Shown here: piece by piece, positions 43,545 through 50,235 of the stretch
Numbering within the stretch: position 1 is the stretch's first letter
How the letters are laid out: every line of letters begins with the position of its first letter
Source of the DNA: Sipunculus nudus
Taxonomy: Eukaryota; Annelida; Sipuncula; Golfingiida; Sipunculidae
DNA: 64,000 bases
Assembly: GCA_026874595.1 (NCBI GenBank)
Contig: CM049315.1
Location: 1,308,501-1,372,500 of the forward strand
Direction of reading: 5' to 3'
Translations under genes and position numbers: made by a program
The notes under the pieces: generated by a model
Database searches by the model: none
Told to the model about the DNA's origin: nothing
Seen by the model: the letters and a program-made list of their open reading frames with translations, nothing else

Positions 43545-44986
43545 AAATAGGTCCAATTTAACAAATGTGTAAACTACTGAACTGTCAACAGTTTATCAAA
43601 AAGCCAACCAATGATCATGGTATTAATATTCATCTTATGGTCACAAACTGCTCACATGCTTCAATATTAACATTAGGAAATGCATGGTTTGGTCACAAAA
43701 TATTATTTTGAAACAATTTCTTACTTATCAATATAAACCAATCATGTCAACCAGCCATGGCCTATATTACCTTTTCCTCCTAGACTTTATCTCCAAATGA
43801 TATTATTTTAGATTTTTTACCTTCAAGGTCAACTTCAGCTGACATTGTTCACAAATGAAACTCATACACGTGTACACATGACTGATATTAAAGGAGATTC
43901 TGATGGGGGTCTGTACGCCTTGACTACATATTCTACTTTGTTATCGATTTAAAGATGTACTGGTGATATTTATTCATGTTTCACCGTCCCTACAGACAAA
44001 CGAATTTCAACAAATATATGTAACCCCCCCCCCCCCCCACCCCAACCCGAATGATAATTAAGTTGTGTGGCTTCTTTTTGGAAAAAAAATAACTTTATAA
44101 AACACATTACTTGGCCGAACTATTGAAACCATGGTTATCGTGGAAAGATATTTTTCAATGTATAAAAATCAACATACCTGTAACCCATAAAACAATTTTC
44201 ATACGGTGGTCACATCACTGGACTCAGTGCCCAGTGTTGACCAGTCTGAAAAGCCCTGGCATTGAAAGCGGAGTCATGTAGTCTTTTGATTAAAAACCTT
44301 TACTTCCTTTTGAGAGAGAAAATTCATTTAGAGGCGTTACAATGGATATGGGAGATCAATGGGGATTTTAGTATTCGGCATGACCGCGTATTGCACGGAA
44401 TTGCCTTTTGGGCAGGACATTCGCTCTGGCCACGGTCTTAACAGGCCAGTGAAAATCCCCGAGGCGCCCCCTGAAAAAGCGTCACAGGCGTGGTGGACCT
44501 TGCAGCACAAAAGAAATAGGGGTACCTAATGGGGAAATATTAAAATTTATAATTATTCAGCTTAATAGGGCATAATCCCGCAATATAAAACAAACTTGTT
44601 TTAGAAGAGCACACCACCGATATACGTCTGCTGAATTTGGAGAGTCAAATCAGAACGGAAGCAGGTACACCGTGGTCTAGAAAAAAACCCAACTCCGTAT
44701 TAATTATATTGATTTTGTTGATAGACCTGTCAGTAAATATATAATCTATTAATCATGGGAGTTATCATTTATTTTCCCGTTTTGTTTGTAGATTCTGCAT
44801 GATTTGGGGCGCATTCCTTCCTCCCAGATCTGGCAAGATGAGCCAGAACATGACAACTTCCCTGACGTTCCGGTGAAACATCTGCACGAGCCTTACCTAC
44901 CCTCAGTTACCCAGCTTCTCTGGATGGCTGCCATCGCTGCCCTTGGCGTGGCTGTATATGCATGTAACTACATGAGCAAACTGTGA
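212..44986 (+). CDS. MAO: Flavin monoamine oxidase, 3' eight exons (partial gene)
   Basis: Join of 212-353, 5624-5773, 6600-6759, 13942-14086, 29107-29164, 30137-30234, 31422-31533 and 44792-44986; upstream exons lie outside the window. The product is a flavoenzyme that deaminates monoamines oxidatively and, by family knowledge, is anchored in the outer mitochondrial membrane. All junctions are GT/AG with matching phases, giving about 352 residues plus stop, close to the same part of vertebrate MAO. Visible signatures: RKFVGG, the GSIVK lysine (MAO-B Lys296 equivalent), DDTKPDGS, the SGGCY flavin-cysteine motif (MAO-A Cys406 equivalent), TETAT and WAGYMEGA with the second cage tyrosine, AGERAARE, and a hydrophobic C-terminal anchor. 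No internal stops were seen. MAO-A versus MAO-B type cannot be assigned; invertebrate MAOs usually precede that split. Confidence 0.94.
408..914 (+). mobile_element. tRNA-derived SINE, diverged copy
   Basis: It starts CCGGCTTCTGTGGCTCAAGG (box A-like TGGCTCAAGGG) and ends with GGAGGCGGTTACCTCCACC followed by an A-run. It is collinear in several blocks with the minus-strand copy at 28328-28733, including CCAGGGTGAG-GCTCTGC, GCCTGGGTGACACC and the shared 3' hairpin. It sits in MAO intron 1, about 55 bp after the exon. The tRNA-like head is degraded and box B is poor. Confidence 0.75.
915..2519. other. MAO intron 1, unclassified AT-rich stretch with simple repeats
   Basis: No gene was seen. It holds a run of about 22 G at 1697-1719 and an (AT)n tract at about 1830-1884. 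The segment from about 1627 (GGGGCGTAGCCATGATTG...) looks like the end of a dispersed repeat, but its family is not recognised. Confidence 0.5.
2520..5319 (+). mobile_element. Family A element (Helentron-like, non-autonomous), copy A0
   Basis: The 5' end reads TTTTAGCGAACCTGTGAGC; the 3' end reads CACAGGTTCGC-ATT, hairpin AGGCCTATAGGCCT, then TG before a T-run. The 11-bp GCGAACCTGTG at the 5' end and CACAGGTTCGC near the 3' end are inverted copies. The body has degenerate ~330-bp internal repeats (AAATTGTTCAATATTTCACAG..., then GGTGGCGCCACCTGCAT) and a second internal copy of the 5' end near 3903. No coding capacity was seen. Confidence 0.75.
5624..5773 (+). CDS. MAO: MAO exon 2 of window (150 nt)
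   Basis: The acceptor is TTTTTCAG| at 5622-5623 and the donor AAG|GTAATG at 5774; phase 0 at both ends. The 50 codons begin [19 protein letters not shown] and continue through [10 protein letters not shown], matching the conserved family pattern ERKFVGG...LGDQVKL. Confidence 0.93.
5774..6599 (+). other. MAO intron 2
   Basis: An ordinary AT-rich intron with a short (AT)n at about 6441-6458 and two similar TTTTTTTGTT-rich segments near 6470 and 6505. No array is present at its donor, in contrast to the next intron. Confidence 0.7.
6600..6759 (+). CDS. MAO: MAO exon 3 of window (160 nt), source of the 88-bp array
   Basis: The acceptor is TTTGCGCAG|; the donor is GAAAT|GTGAGT at 6760. The exon carries 53 codons plus one base. 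The peptide runs from [14 protein letters not shown] to [21 protein letters not shown]. The lysine of GSIVK corresponds to the active-site lysine near the flavin. The last ~53 nt (from about 6707) are the founding unit of the downstream tandem array; only this copy keeps FYDK, while nearly all later copies read FYNK in the same frame. Confidence 0.93.
6707..12930 (+). repeat. 88-bp tandem array duplicating the exon 3 / 5' splice junction, about 70 units
   Basis: Each unit is about 53 bp matching the end of MAO exon 3 followed by about 35 bp of intron start (GTGAGTCAGGTCAC...). From the real donor GT at 6760 to the last recognisable one at 12841 there are 6081 bases. I count 69 intervals: 69x88, plus one +2 unit (6848-6938), nine +1 units (CTAATAAC variants near 8053, 8141, 8231, 10432, 10609, 10690, 11753, 11845, 12109) and two -1 units (near 9981 and 11127), which balances exactly. 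Almost every unit keeps GTGAGT; one near 8168 has lost the GT. The array decays at 12929. Since 88 is not a multiple of 3, its open stretches of ~80 codons are not genes. Confidence 0.97.
12931..13897. other. Remainder of MAO intron 3, nothing recognised
   Basis: Unique-looking AT-rich sequence between the decayed end of the 88-bp array (GTGTGTGTGTTTG) and a transposon end. No gene, RNA or known repeat was recognised. Confidence 0.5.
13898..13936 (+). mobile_element. Family B 3' terminus abutting the MAO exon 4 acceptor
   Basis: GATCAGCTGAGC, then a degenerate palindrome (TTACCCATGGGTCA) and CATGTT. This is the family B 3' signature (TCAGCTGAGC, hairpin TGACCCATGGGTCA, CTTG-TT). The 5' part of the copy was not found. 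The splice acceptor AG follows five bases later. Confidence 0.7.
13942..14086 (+). CDS. MAO: MAO exon 4 of window (145 nt)
   Basis: The acceptor is TGTTGTTGTAG| at 13940-13941; the donor is GAAAG|GTACCC at 14087. The phase fits: T from exon 3 plus CA gives Ser. The peptide includes [19 protein letters not shown] and then [20 protein letters not shown]. It aligns with vertebrate DYCG...[22 protein letters not shown]. Other AGs just downstream open frames that hit stops, so this start is preferred. As I recall, vertebrates split this region into two exons (97 + 54 nt). The acceptor lies about 5 bp from a transposon 3' end. Confidence 0.9.
14130..16231 (+). mobile_element. Family A element, copy starting just after MAO exon 4
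   Basis: It begins ATCAAACCTGTAAGCTTATG, a diverged family A 5' end, about 43 bp after the exon 4 donor. It ends with AATTAGGCCTGTAGGCCTTG before TTTAAT. Internally it has the characteristic AAATTGTTCAATATTTCACAG and GGCGCCACC modules, then ~150-bp units around GACTGGTGGTG...TTTGCACAGTGT. Confidence 0.7.
19913..22020 (+). mobile_element. Family B element B1, nested in A1
   Basis: The 5' end is TTAGCTCAGCTGACTGAAAG, followed by TCATCTGAGCTATAGCGATC and a GTCC/GTCT microsatellite (about 19968-20010). The 3' end is TCAGCTGAGCGTCATGACCC, palindrome TGACCCATGGGTCA, then CTTG|TT. The 10-bp GCTCAGCTGA and TCAGCTGAGC are inverted. Inside is a satellite of ~335-bp units arranged in ~670-bp pairs (for example 20585 versus 21256). 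No protein was recognised. Confidence 0.8.
22938..25970 (+). mobile_element. Family B element B3, nested in B2
   Basis: The 5' TTTTAGCTCAGCTGACTATA is followed by TCATCTGAGCTATAG and GTCCGTCGT; the 3' GATCAGCTGAGCGCCGTGAC, CCATGGGTCCCTTG|TT ends at 25970. It is the same subfamily as the copy at 38977 (shared GACCTAC-AA, AATTGGGTCA, TTTTCACAGCAT). It has a C-run at 23782-23796 and an A-run at about 24043-24061. Confidence 0.7.
24721..25635 (+). repeat. Two-copy tandem duplication, about 457 bp
   Basis: The segment starting TACTGTTTTTCTTCATGACA at 24721 restarts at 25178 with only scattered substitutions and one 2-bp indel, ending AATTGAAAGCTTGCA near 25635. Both copies are inside B3. The near-identity suggests a recent event. 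Confidence 0.88.
25971..28323 (+). mobile_element. Family A element A2, abutting the end of B3
   Basis: The 5' GACCTGTGAGCTAATGCGAT follows directly after the B3 terminus (CTTGTTAGTT); the 3' AGGTTCGCATTAGCCTGTAG, GACTTG ends at 28323. It carries the family A body modules in the usual order and about 150-bp TTTGCACAGTGTGTGTCCCT units near the end. Confidence 0.7.
28328..28733 (-). mobile_element. tRNA-derived SINE
   Basis: On the minus strand the head reads TGGCTTCTGTGGCTCAGGGG (box A TGGCTCAGGGG) with GGGTTCAAATC downstream, a close match to box B GGTTCRANTCC. The body follows, then a 3' hairpin GGAGGCAGTTACCTCC and an A-rich tail (seen as a T-run at 28328-28346 on +). It is higher in GC than its surroundings. 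It is not a functional tRNA gene: no full cloverleaf or acceptor closure is visible. Confidence 0.85.
29107..29164 (+). CDS. MAO: MAO exon 5 of window (58 nt micro-exon)
   Basis: The acceptor is AATTGTAG|; the donor is AAAG|GTCAGA at 29165. The first base completes Arg with AG from exon 4, then 19 codons read [19 protein letters not shown], leading directly into PVHYEE of the next exon. This corresponds to the vertebrate ICELYAKVLGS...LH segment, and the 58-nt length is the same as I remember for vertebrate exon 11. The sequence is divergent, but phase, length and position all agree. Confidence 0.85.
29165..30136 (+). other. MAO intron 5, no recognised content
   Basis: AT-rich ordinary intron between exons of 58 and 98 nt. 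No repeats of families A or B and no array at the donor. Confidence 0.6.
30137..30234 (+). CDS. MAO: MAO exon 6 of window (98 nt), covalent flavin site
   Basis: The acceptor is TTGTTGCAG|; the donor is GCCA|GTAAGA at 30235. The peptide has PVHYEEQNW, then [10 protein letters not shown], then [10 protein letters not shown]. The cysteine in SGGC is the 8-alpha-cysteinyl-FAD attachment residue of MAOs, and the following tyrosine is one wall of the aromatic cage. Both are intact, which supports an active enzyme. The 98-nt length matches the vertebrate exon. Confidence 0.95.
30235..31421 (+). other. MAO intron 6
   Basis: Ordinary intron. Small local duplications only: AAGTGTGTTGTGTAATTATA twice at about 31340-31388, and ATTGGTATCTTGA twice near 30965 and 31024. 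No gene was seen. Confidence 0.6.
31422..31533 (+). CDS. MAO: MAO exon 7 of window (112 nt), source of the 41-bp array
   Basis: The acceptor is TCATTTTCAG|G; the donor is AGAGAG|GTCTGT at 31534, a weak donor (C at +3). The peptide includes [20 protein letters not shown], then [12 protein letters not shown]. The tyrosine of WAGYMEG is the second aromatic-cage tyrosine, and TETAT contacts the flavin. Family members usually have AGTETAT where this has ATTETAT. The last ~8 bases of this exon are copied into the following minisatellite. Confidence 0.94.
31524..34548 (+). repeat. 41-bp tandem array starting at the MAO exon 7 splice donor, 74 units
   Basis: The unit is GTCAGTCCCAGCCATGATAG plus TAGAAATAACCAGAAAGAGAG. 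The first unit is the real exon end (GCAAGAGAG) and donor GTCTGT at 31534; the next junction is at 31575. The last copy's GTCAG is at 34526. The difference of 2992 is 73x41 minus one, and a single unit near 32180 lacks one base. Positions vary mainly A/G (GAGAGG or GGGAGG; AGTAG or AGTGG). Minus-strand open frames rich in Trp/Leu/Phe (31781-32081) are products of the period and not genes. Confidence 0.96.
34560..35750 (+). repeat. Degenerate ~146-bp tandem repeats between the two 41-bp blocks
   Basis: The phrase GGGAAAGCTGCAGTATGTTG (with variants) recurs at about 34841, 34987, 35129, 35313, 35468 and 35614. Each is followed by GAAAATCAGCGATT...GCAGCCAT...CAAGTCTGTAATTCGAT and GGTCTGGAGC. It ends with GGAAGGA/GGATGGA microsatellite near 35680-35712. 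It splits the 41-bp array into two blocks, suggesting insertion into it. Confidence 0.75.
35752..36140 (+). repeat. Second block of the 41-bp array, about 9.5 units
   Basis: Same unit as 31524-34548. A subset carries the private variant GAGAGGGCAGTCCC, in which the GT of the donor-like site is lost; others keep GAGAGGTCAGTCCC. It resumes mid-unit (ATAACCAGAAAGAGAG) and ends mid-unit at GAGAGGTC. Confidence 0.93.
36141..37330 (+). repeat. Family C: ~300-bp degenerate repeats with GGTGGCGCCACC-type modules
   Basis: About three to four units each contain ACC-TTTGACC-ATTGGG, AAAATTTTGC-TGTGTATA, ATAGCTCTTTCTCATA, AAACTGGTGGCGCCACCTGC and AACCATTTTTGCACAGCGTC. The plan resembles the tail units of family A (TTTGCACAGTGT...) without its terminal ends. 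No coding content. Confidence 0.65.
37331..38500. other. MAO intron 7, unassigned stretch
   Basis: No gene or recognised repeat. A short motif (CATAATATATATTTTTCTTA) near 38255 recurs in altered form near 38898, perhaps marking the edges of a repeat. Confidence 0.4.
38500..38830 (+). repeat. Repeat family D, copy 1
   Basis: It shares with 44095-44500 an ordered set of blocks: GCCGAACTATT-AAACCATGG, GGAAAGATA, AATGTATAAAAATCA, CATACCTGTAA, CTTTACTTC, and CCTGAAAAA-CGT-ACAGGCG. Unclassified dispersed repeat. Confidence 0.6.
38977..40588 (+). mobile_element. Family B element B6, 5' part
   Basis: The 5' TTAGCTGAGCTGACTATAAG, TCATCTGAGGTATAG and a GTCCGTCC/GTCTGTC microsatellite (39020-39068). 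The body is homologous to B3. Family B5 begins at 40589; the sequence after 43065 (GAAGATCTGATTGAAACATT) resembles the stretch just before it (40408 onward), so B5 may be nested in B6. No separate 3' end was found for B6. Confidence 0.6.
40589..43064 (+). mobile_element. Family B element B5 with nuclear-receptor-like direct repeats
   Basis: The 5' AGCTCAGCTGACTTTCAG is followed by GCTATAGCGATGGGTCTTTG and GTCC repeats; the 3' GGCAGCTCAGCGTCATGACC, CATGAGTCACTTG|TT ends at 43064. The body has ~140-bp units, each with a cluster of AGGTCA half-sites (40926, 41072, 41207, 41344) and CATCCCAAACCTT...CACATATAGCTCACCTACCA. A 47-bp tandem duplication lies near 41696-41790. Confidence 0.7.
43065..43480. 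other. Intronic stretch, possible continuation of B6
   Basis: It contains ATCTGATTGAAACATTCTTT and CTCAGGAG-ATGGAG, similar to 40408-40460 and to 60405-60450, then a C/CCA-rich tract at 43369-43402. No gene. Confidence 0.4.
43483..43550. repeat. (AT)n microsatellite
   Basis: Alternating AT/TA from about 43488 to 43548 with small interruptions, in MAO intron 7. Confidence 0.9.
44030..44560 (+). repeat. Repeat family D, copy 2
   Basis: Counterpart of 38500-38830 with an additional GC-richer middle (GGCATGACCGCGTATTGCAC and following) absent from copy 1. It ends about 230 bp before the last MAO exon. Unclassified. Confidence 0.6.
44792..44986 (+). CDS. MAO: MAO last coding exon with C-terminal membrane anchor
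   Basis: The acceptor is TTTGTTTGTAG|. The exon encodes [19 protein letters not shown], then [17 protein letters not shown], a hydrophobic helix ([20 protein letters not shown]) and SKL, with stop TGA at 44984-44986. The layout matches the MAO tail: VL..LG, W..EPE, P.....E..LPSV, then a single tail-anchor helix. The terminal SKL resembles a peroxisomal PTS1 signal, but the preceding hydrophobic anchor and the family point to mitochondria. Vertebrates, as I recall, use two exons here. Confidence 0.92.
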   Translation: MLHDLGRIPSSQIWQDEPEHDNFPDVPVKHLHEPYLPSVTQLLWMAAIAALGVAVYACNYMSKL

Positions 44987-45372
44987 TCATCTTATCAAAC
45001 AAGAGCTTAATAGGGTCAGTTGACACTAGGTGTCAGCACTGTCAGGCTACAAGCATCTAACCATTTCAGTGCTGTACTGCATCTGTTATAAATGGTTTCC
45101 AAAGGAAAGTAAATGAAGATACAGAGTGAAAAATAAGCAGTTTATTCTGTCTCTTGGTTGGGGTTAAATAGGGAGTTAAACCCAGTTATTAGCTGGAAAA
45201 TATATGATACATGTATTGATAATGTGTTTCTTACACAGAAGTTAAATTTATGCGTTTAATACGATTAGATGTAACTTTGCAAAAGGCTTTCTTATTTTTA
45301 TCATTCTTTTATGGTATTTGATTGAATAATGTACTTTGTATTTGTGTTCAATAAAAAAAACTGAAGGATACT
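44987..45372 (+). other. MAO: MAO 3' UTR with poly(A) signal
   Basis: AT-rich sequence follows the stop codon. A canonical AATAAA at 45350-45355 is followed by an A-run and a GT/T-rich stretch. It is the best candidate for the end of the MAO transcript; the cleavage site is inferred. Confidence 0.7.
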
Positions 45373-45719
45373 TAGTACCTTTTGTAAACCCCAGATGTCA
45401 CTAGTTAATGACACCAGATAAATATGGTTAAATGCTTTCAAGAAGGATTTTTACATAATATGGAATGCTAAAAATGTGTCTGCTGAGGCCCAGTATAGGG
45501 TACTGAATTCCGATGTATGGGTACAAAAACTGTATAAAAAAATTGTATTGGTTATTTTGCTTATACATAGACCAGTGCCTTGTGGAAGGAATTCAGTAAT
45601 GCTTCCAGAATATTCAGTGTGATAAAGTTTCATAAATCTGTTTGTTTATAATTAAGATCAATTTGCTGATCTATCGATGTGCATATTTGTCAAGTTTATA
45701 ATGCCTTTCACAATATATG

Positions 45720-47400
45720 AAGAATTGGGGGTATATATAGGTGGACAAGGGGGGATATGGCCCATTGTGTTATTCCCCCAATGTTTTCACTGTATGGGGA
45801 ATAAAATGTTTTTTTTTTCACACTTTAACCCTTTACTGTTTACATTTATTTTAGATTTCCGACAAATTCAGATACTATTTATATTTACACTAACAGCCAT
45901 ATCTTTTCAAGCTTTTTTTGTATCTTTATCAAATTTTCAACAGTTCTTACTAAAAGGGTTTGCTGAAAATTATTGAAAATCATTGAAACTTAGAAATAAT
46001 ATGCAATATTTTTGTCCTGAAAGAATCTATACATATCATGGCATTCCAGTTGCCCATTTAGAGTGCTCTTTAGTGGCTTGTAAACAGTAAAGGGTTAAAA
46101 CCCTGCCACAGAATCCATAATTAAATGGAATGTCTTCAGTTTTTTTTTCACTAGAATGCTTGGATTTAAAAATGTGGAAGAGGAAAACCCACAAATATGC
46201 TGAAAGAAACAAAAATCAGTAAGTTACTACATTACTCAACTAGGGTTGGTCAGCTTGGGCTTAACAGCGCATTATAGCCGCCAATGCCTGAACTAAATCA
46301 AAGAACGAAACCAGTTATTTGTAAATCTTTAAAACCTTTGTGATCATTGTCATAGACAAATTGTAAACCCATCATCAAATAAGCAAATAGAAAAGATCAC
46401 AGGCTTTAAAAGATCATAAGTAGAGAAAATCTGCTTACTTAATAAGTCCAGCATTTTTCTTCCTAAGATTTCTAAGATTTCAACAAATTTAAAAAAAAAT
46501 GACTGTGTAAACAACTTAAAAAACATCCTCCTGAAAAGTATACTTCATTTTCCAATAAAACAAATTGGTTTTCTAATGAGATTTCTTAGATAACACATTG
46601 AAGTGATCTGAAAAAACTTGATACCATTGTTAAGTGTAACTAAACTTTCAACCGGGTTGAAAAGGGGGGATATGGCCCATTGTGTTATTCCCCCAATGTT
46701 TTCACTGTATGGGGAATTAAATTTTTTTTTTCACACTTTAAAACCCTGCCATAGGTGGACAAGGGGGGATATGGCCCATTGTGTTATTCCCCCAATGTTT
46801 TCACTGTATGGGGAATAAAAAGTTTTTTTTTCACACTTTAAAACCCTGCCACAGAATTCATAATTAAAATGGAATGTCTTCAGTTTTTTCTCACTAGAAT
46901 GCTTGGATTTAAAAATGTGGAAGAGGAAAACCCACAAATATGCTGAAAGAAACAAAAATCAGTAAGTTACTACATTACTCAACTAGGGTTGGTAAGCTTG
47001 GGCTTAACAGCGCATTATAGCCGCCAATGCCTGAACTAAATCAAAGAACGAAACCAGTTATTTGTAAATCTTTAAAACCTTTGTGATCATTATCATAGAC
47101 AAATTGTAAACCCATCATCAAATAAGCAAATAAAAAAGATCACATGCTTTAAAAGATCACAAGTAGAGAAAATCTGCTTACTTAATAAGTCCAGCATTTT
47201 TCTTCCTAAGATATTGAGATTTCAACAAATTTAAAAAAAATGACTCTGTGTAAACAACTTAAAAAACATCCTCCTGAAAAGTATACTTCATTTTCCAATA
47301 AAACAAATTGGTTTTCTAATGAGATTTCTTAGATAACATATTGAAGTGATCTGAAAAAATTTGATACCATTGTTAAGTGTAACTAAACTTTCAACCGGGT
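45720..47400 (+). repeat. Local segmental duplication/triplication
   Basis: A block GGGGGGATATGGCCCATTGT, continuing to ATGGGGAATAAA, occurs at about 45750, 46665 and 46760. The following block (AAAACCCTGCCACAGAAT... to AACTTTCAACCGGGTT) occurs at 46097-46657 and 46840-47402, about 743 bp apart and nearly identical. The second copy runs into the LTR at 47371; the first copy carries only its first ~32 bp. Confidence 0.88.
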
Positions 47401-47979
47401 TCCACACGCAACCAACTCAACTGAAGAAAGACTCTGTTATATAATGTTAATGATTTTATGTATAATAAACAAATCATAATATACAATATATACAAGAATA
47501 CAAATATTTGGTTCACATAAAAGTCTGTCCAAGTGAGACACCCATATTATAGAATACTTAGCTCAAAATGAAGTGTAGTAGGCGTGCCTCCAATCAATAA
47601 TTCCCATAGTGCGTGTGCGAGTACAAGTGCAGGTACGGCCCCTGGGGCAGCGTAGGAGCCGTTCACGATAAAAAGTCCATCCTCAAACGAAATAAAGTAC
47701 AAATGTCCAAAATCAGGCCTGGCGAGTACCACGACAGTTCAAATAATAATTGCAGCCCATACGGGGTCGGGTATGTGATGCTTTTATAGCTGTACACGAC
47801 GTGACGTCGTACCTTTCACAAAAGAAACAAGTTCCAGTTAATATAATTTCTGTTGTCTTCTTTGGTGTTACGCTTCAACGCTCTCCGTTCGATTGTCCCC
47901 CTGTGTTCTCCTGTGTCCTGACAACCGGTAACCTGTAGGACTCCCGGCGTCATCAACGTCTCTACAGAACCACATAACA
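47371..47979 (-). mobile_element. LTR of a Ty3/Gypsy-type retrotransposon (3' LTR)
   Basis: Read on minus it starts TGTTATGTGG right after a purine tract (GGGGGAAGG, a polypurine-tract candidate) and ends CACTTAACA, giving TGTTA...TAACA inverted ends over 609 bp. It contains a TATA-like CTATAAAAGC and an AATAAAC-type signal on minus. The inner side faces the pol remnants at 48400-50562 in the same orientation. The 5' LTR is not in the window. Confidence 0.65.
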
Positions 47980-48389
47980 CCTTCCCCCTAAAAAAGAAAA
48001 TTTTATGACATCCATATGAGTAAAATTTTGTAACCTTTCGACACGTGCATTTAAGTGACTCATTTAATCACATAAGGAATAATTCAACAGATAAATAGAA
48101 TGATAATTAAATATGATTATTTATGCTTATTCATTAAGTTCAATACATTTTTATCAATAGACGTTATTCACAATCATTTCCTTTGATTGACGCAAAAACC
48201 TCTCTGACCTCTTTAAACATTACTGTGATTATACACATCCTCGTCATACAAAACCATCAAACAAAACTGCAATTGACGCAAACTGACTTTATCTGCAATT
48301 ACTGCACAATTCATATCAATATCTGTCACCGCACTATAGCTACTGCACCTATTTTGCAATCATCTTCCAATATCCATCTCAAACAATTT

Positions 48390-48888
48390 AATTCGTCAAA
48401 TATTCATTAATAACATCTGGACAATGTATCAGCTATGACATTATCCCTGCCTCTTATGTGTTTCACAATGATATCATACTCTTGTAAGAGCAGACTCCAA
48501 TTTAACAATCGTCTGTTCATGTTTTTTTATTTTGTTCAAGAACACCAACGGATTATGATCGGTATAAATCACGGATGTGAAACTGATCTTACGTAAACCT
48601 CAAAGAATTGTAACGCTAAGATAAGTGCCAGTAATTCTTTTTCAACGGTCGAATAGTTTCTCTGATAGTCTTTGAATTTCTGTGAGAAATAACAGACAGG
48701 ATGATCAATCCCTTGTTCATCTTCTTGTACCAATATAGCACCAGCAGCCTGCTCACTAGCATCAACACATAATTTAAAATCTTTGTCAAAGTCAGGTGCT
48801 TTCAGTACAGGAGTAATGACCATCATGGACTTTAATTTCTCAAATGCTGCTTCGCATTCATCTGTCCAAAGAAATACCTCTTTTTGCT
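48390..48888 (-). pseudogene. Ty3/Gypsy pol remnant: end of RT linker and RNase H
   Basis: On minus: EVFLWTDECEAAFEKLKSM, then PVLKAPDFDKDFKLCVDASE, QAAGAILVQ, CYFSQKF, YSTVEKELLAL, which are the RNase H signatures of Ty3/Gypsy elements (catalytic D of CVDAS, E of EKELLA). Further on, YTDHNPLVFLNK continues in the next piece, then a frameshift, then HIRGRDNVIADTLSR. No integrase was recognised between here and the LTR. It is a degraded fossil. Confidence 0.88.
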
Positions 48889-50233
48889 CAGCTGACTGTT
48901 AGTCATCTGAGCTATAGCGATCACCCTTTGTCCGCCGTCCGTCCGTCCGTTACAAATTGTAACCGTTAGACCTAGAAACTTCTAACTGTACATCCAGGGA
49001 GGTCCTAGGCAAATCTCTTGGGAAACCTGAAATTAGGTCATGGTGATCTATATTTTGTGACTTACCGGCCGAAAACATGATTTTGAGCACCCAGACAGTC
49101 AGACGGGGCACAGATTGTATCTACCAGGCCTAGAAACCTCATACCTGACATTTTGGGATATCCTAGGTAAATGTCCTTGGAAACCTGAAACTAGGTCACT
49201 GTGACCTATATTCTGCGACCTATAGGGAAAAGATGTCATATGAGCACCCTGAATGTCAGATGGGCACAAATCGTATCTGTGGAGCCTAGAATCTTCTAAT
49301 GCAATATCCTGGGAGGTTCTAGGCAAATCTCCTTGGAAACCTGAAACCTGTGACCTACAGGCCAAAAACAGGATTTTGAGCATCCAAAAAGTCAGACAGG
49401 GCACACGTTGTATTTGTTAGGCCCAGAATCTTCTAATGTAATATTCTAAGACGTCTTTGGCAAATGTCTGTAGAAAACTGATATTAGGTCACCATGGCTT
49501 ATATTTTGCAACCTTTAGGAATAGAAGTCATAAAGGCACCAAGACAGTCAGTCAGGGCACACATTGTATCTGTTAGGCCTAGAATCTTCTAATGTAACTT
49601 TCTGAGACGTCCCTGGCCTATGTCTTTGGAAAACTGAAAATAGGTCACCATGACCTATATTTTGCAACCTTTCAGAAAAGATGTCATATAAGCACCCAGA
49701 CAGTCAGACAGGGCACAAATTGTATCCATTAGGCCTAGAATCTTTTAATATAAAATTCAGGGAGGTCTTATTCAAGTGTCCTTGGAAACCTGAAATAAGG
49801 TCATGGTGACCTATATTGTGTGACCTATGGGCTGAAAAATGGTTTTGAGCACCCAGACAGACAAGGCACAAATTGTATCCATTAGCCCTAGAATCTTCTA
49901 ACATGACATTCAGGGAAATCCTTGGCAATTCTCCTTGGAAACCTAAAATTGGATCATGGTGACCTATATTCTGCCAGCTATGGACCAGAAACATGATTTT
50001 GAGCACCCAGACAGATAGGGTACAAATTATATCCATTTTCCTTGAAACCCTCTATTGTGAAATCCAGGGGGGTCCTGGGCAGGTCTCCTATGAATCCTGA
50101 AATTTTTATTTTCTGTCCTTTTTTTTCAACACTGTAACTTTAGCCATAGGCTATTCTCACAAACAATATATAACATTAAAAAAATGAGCACCCAGTCTAA
50201 ATTAGCTGAGCGTCATGGCCAGTGGGCCACTTG
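48888..50233 (+). mobile_element. Family B element B4, inserted in the Gypsy pol remnant
   Basis: The 5' TTGCTCAGCTGACTGTTAGT, TCATCTGAGCTATAGCGATC and GTCCGTCC; the 3' TTAGCTGAGCGTCATGGCCA, GTGGGCCACTTG|TTT. Inside, about seven units of roughly 155 bp recur (CCTAGAATCTTCTAATGTAA at about 49283, 49420, 49577; variants at 48970, 49129, 49733, 49886). The disrupted pol reading resumes on the other side within a T-run, with no target-site duplication longer than T's. Confidence 0.85.
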
Positions 50234-50235
50234 TT

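Noticed and set aside
44978-44983. C-terminal SKL of MAO as a peroxisomal targeting signal
   Set aside because: It follows directly on a hydrophobic tail anchor typical of mitochondrial MAO; probably coincidental, though not testable from sequence alone.
48183-48410. 75-codon plus-strand frame
   Set aside because: Antisense shadow partly over the RNase H remnant of the Gypsy element.
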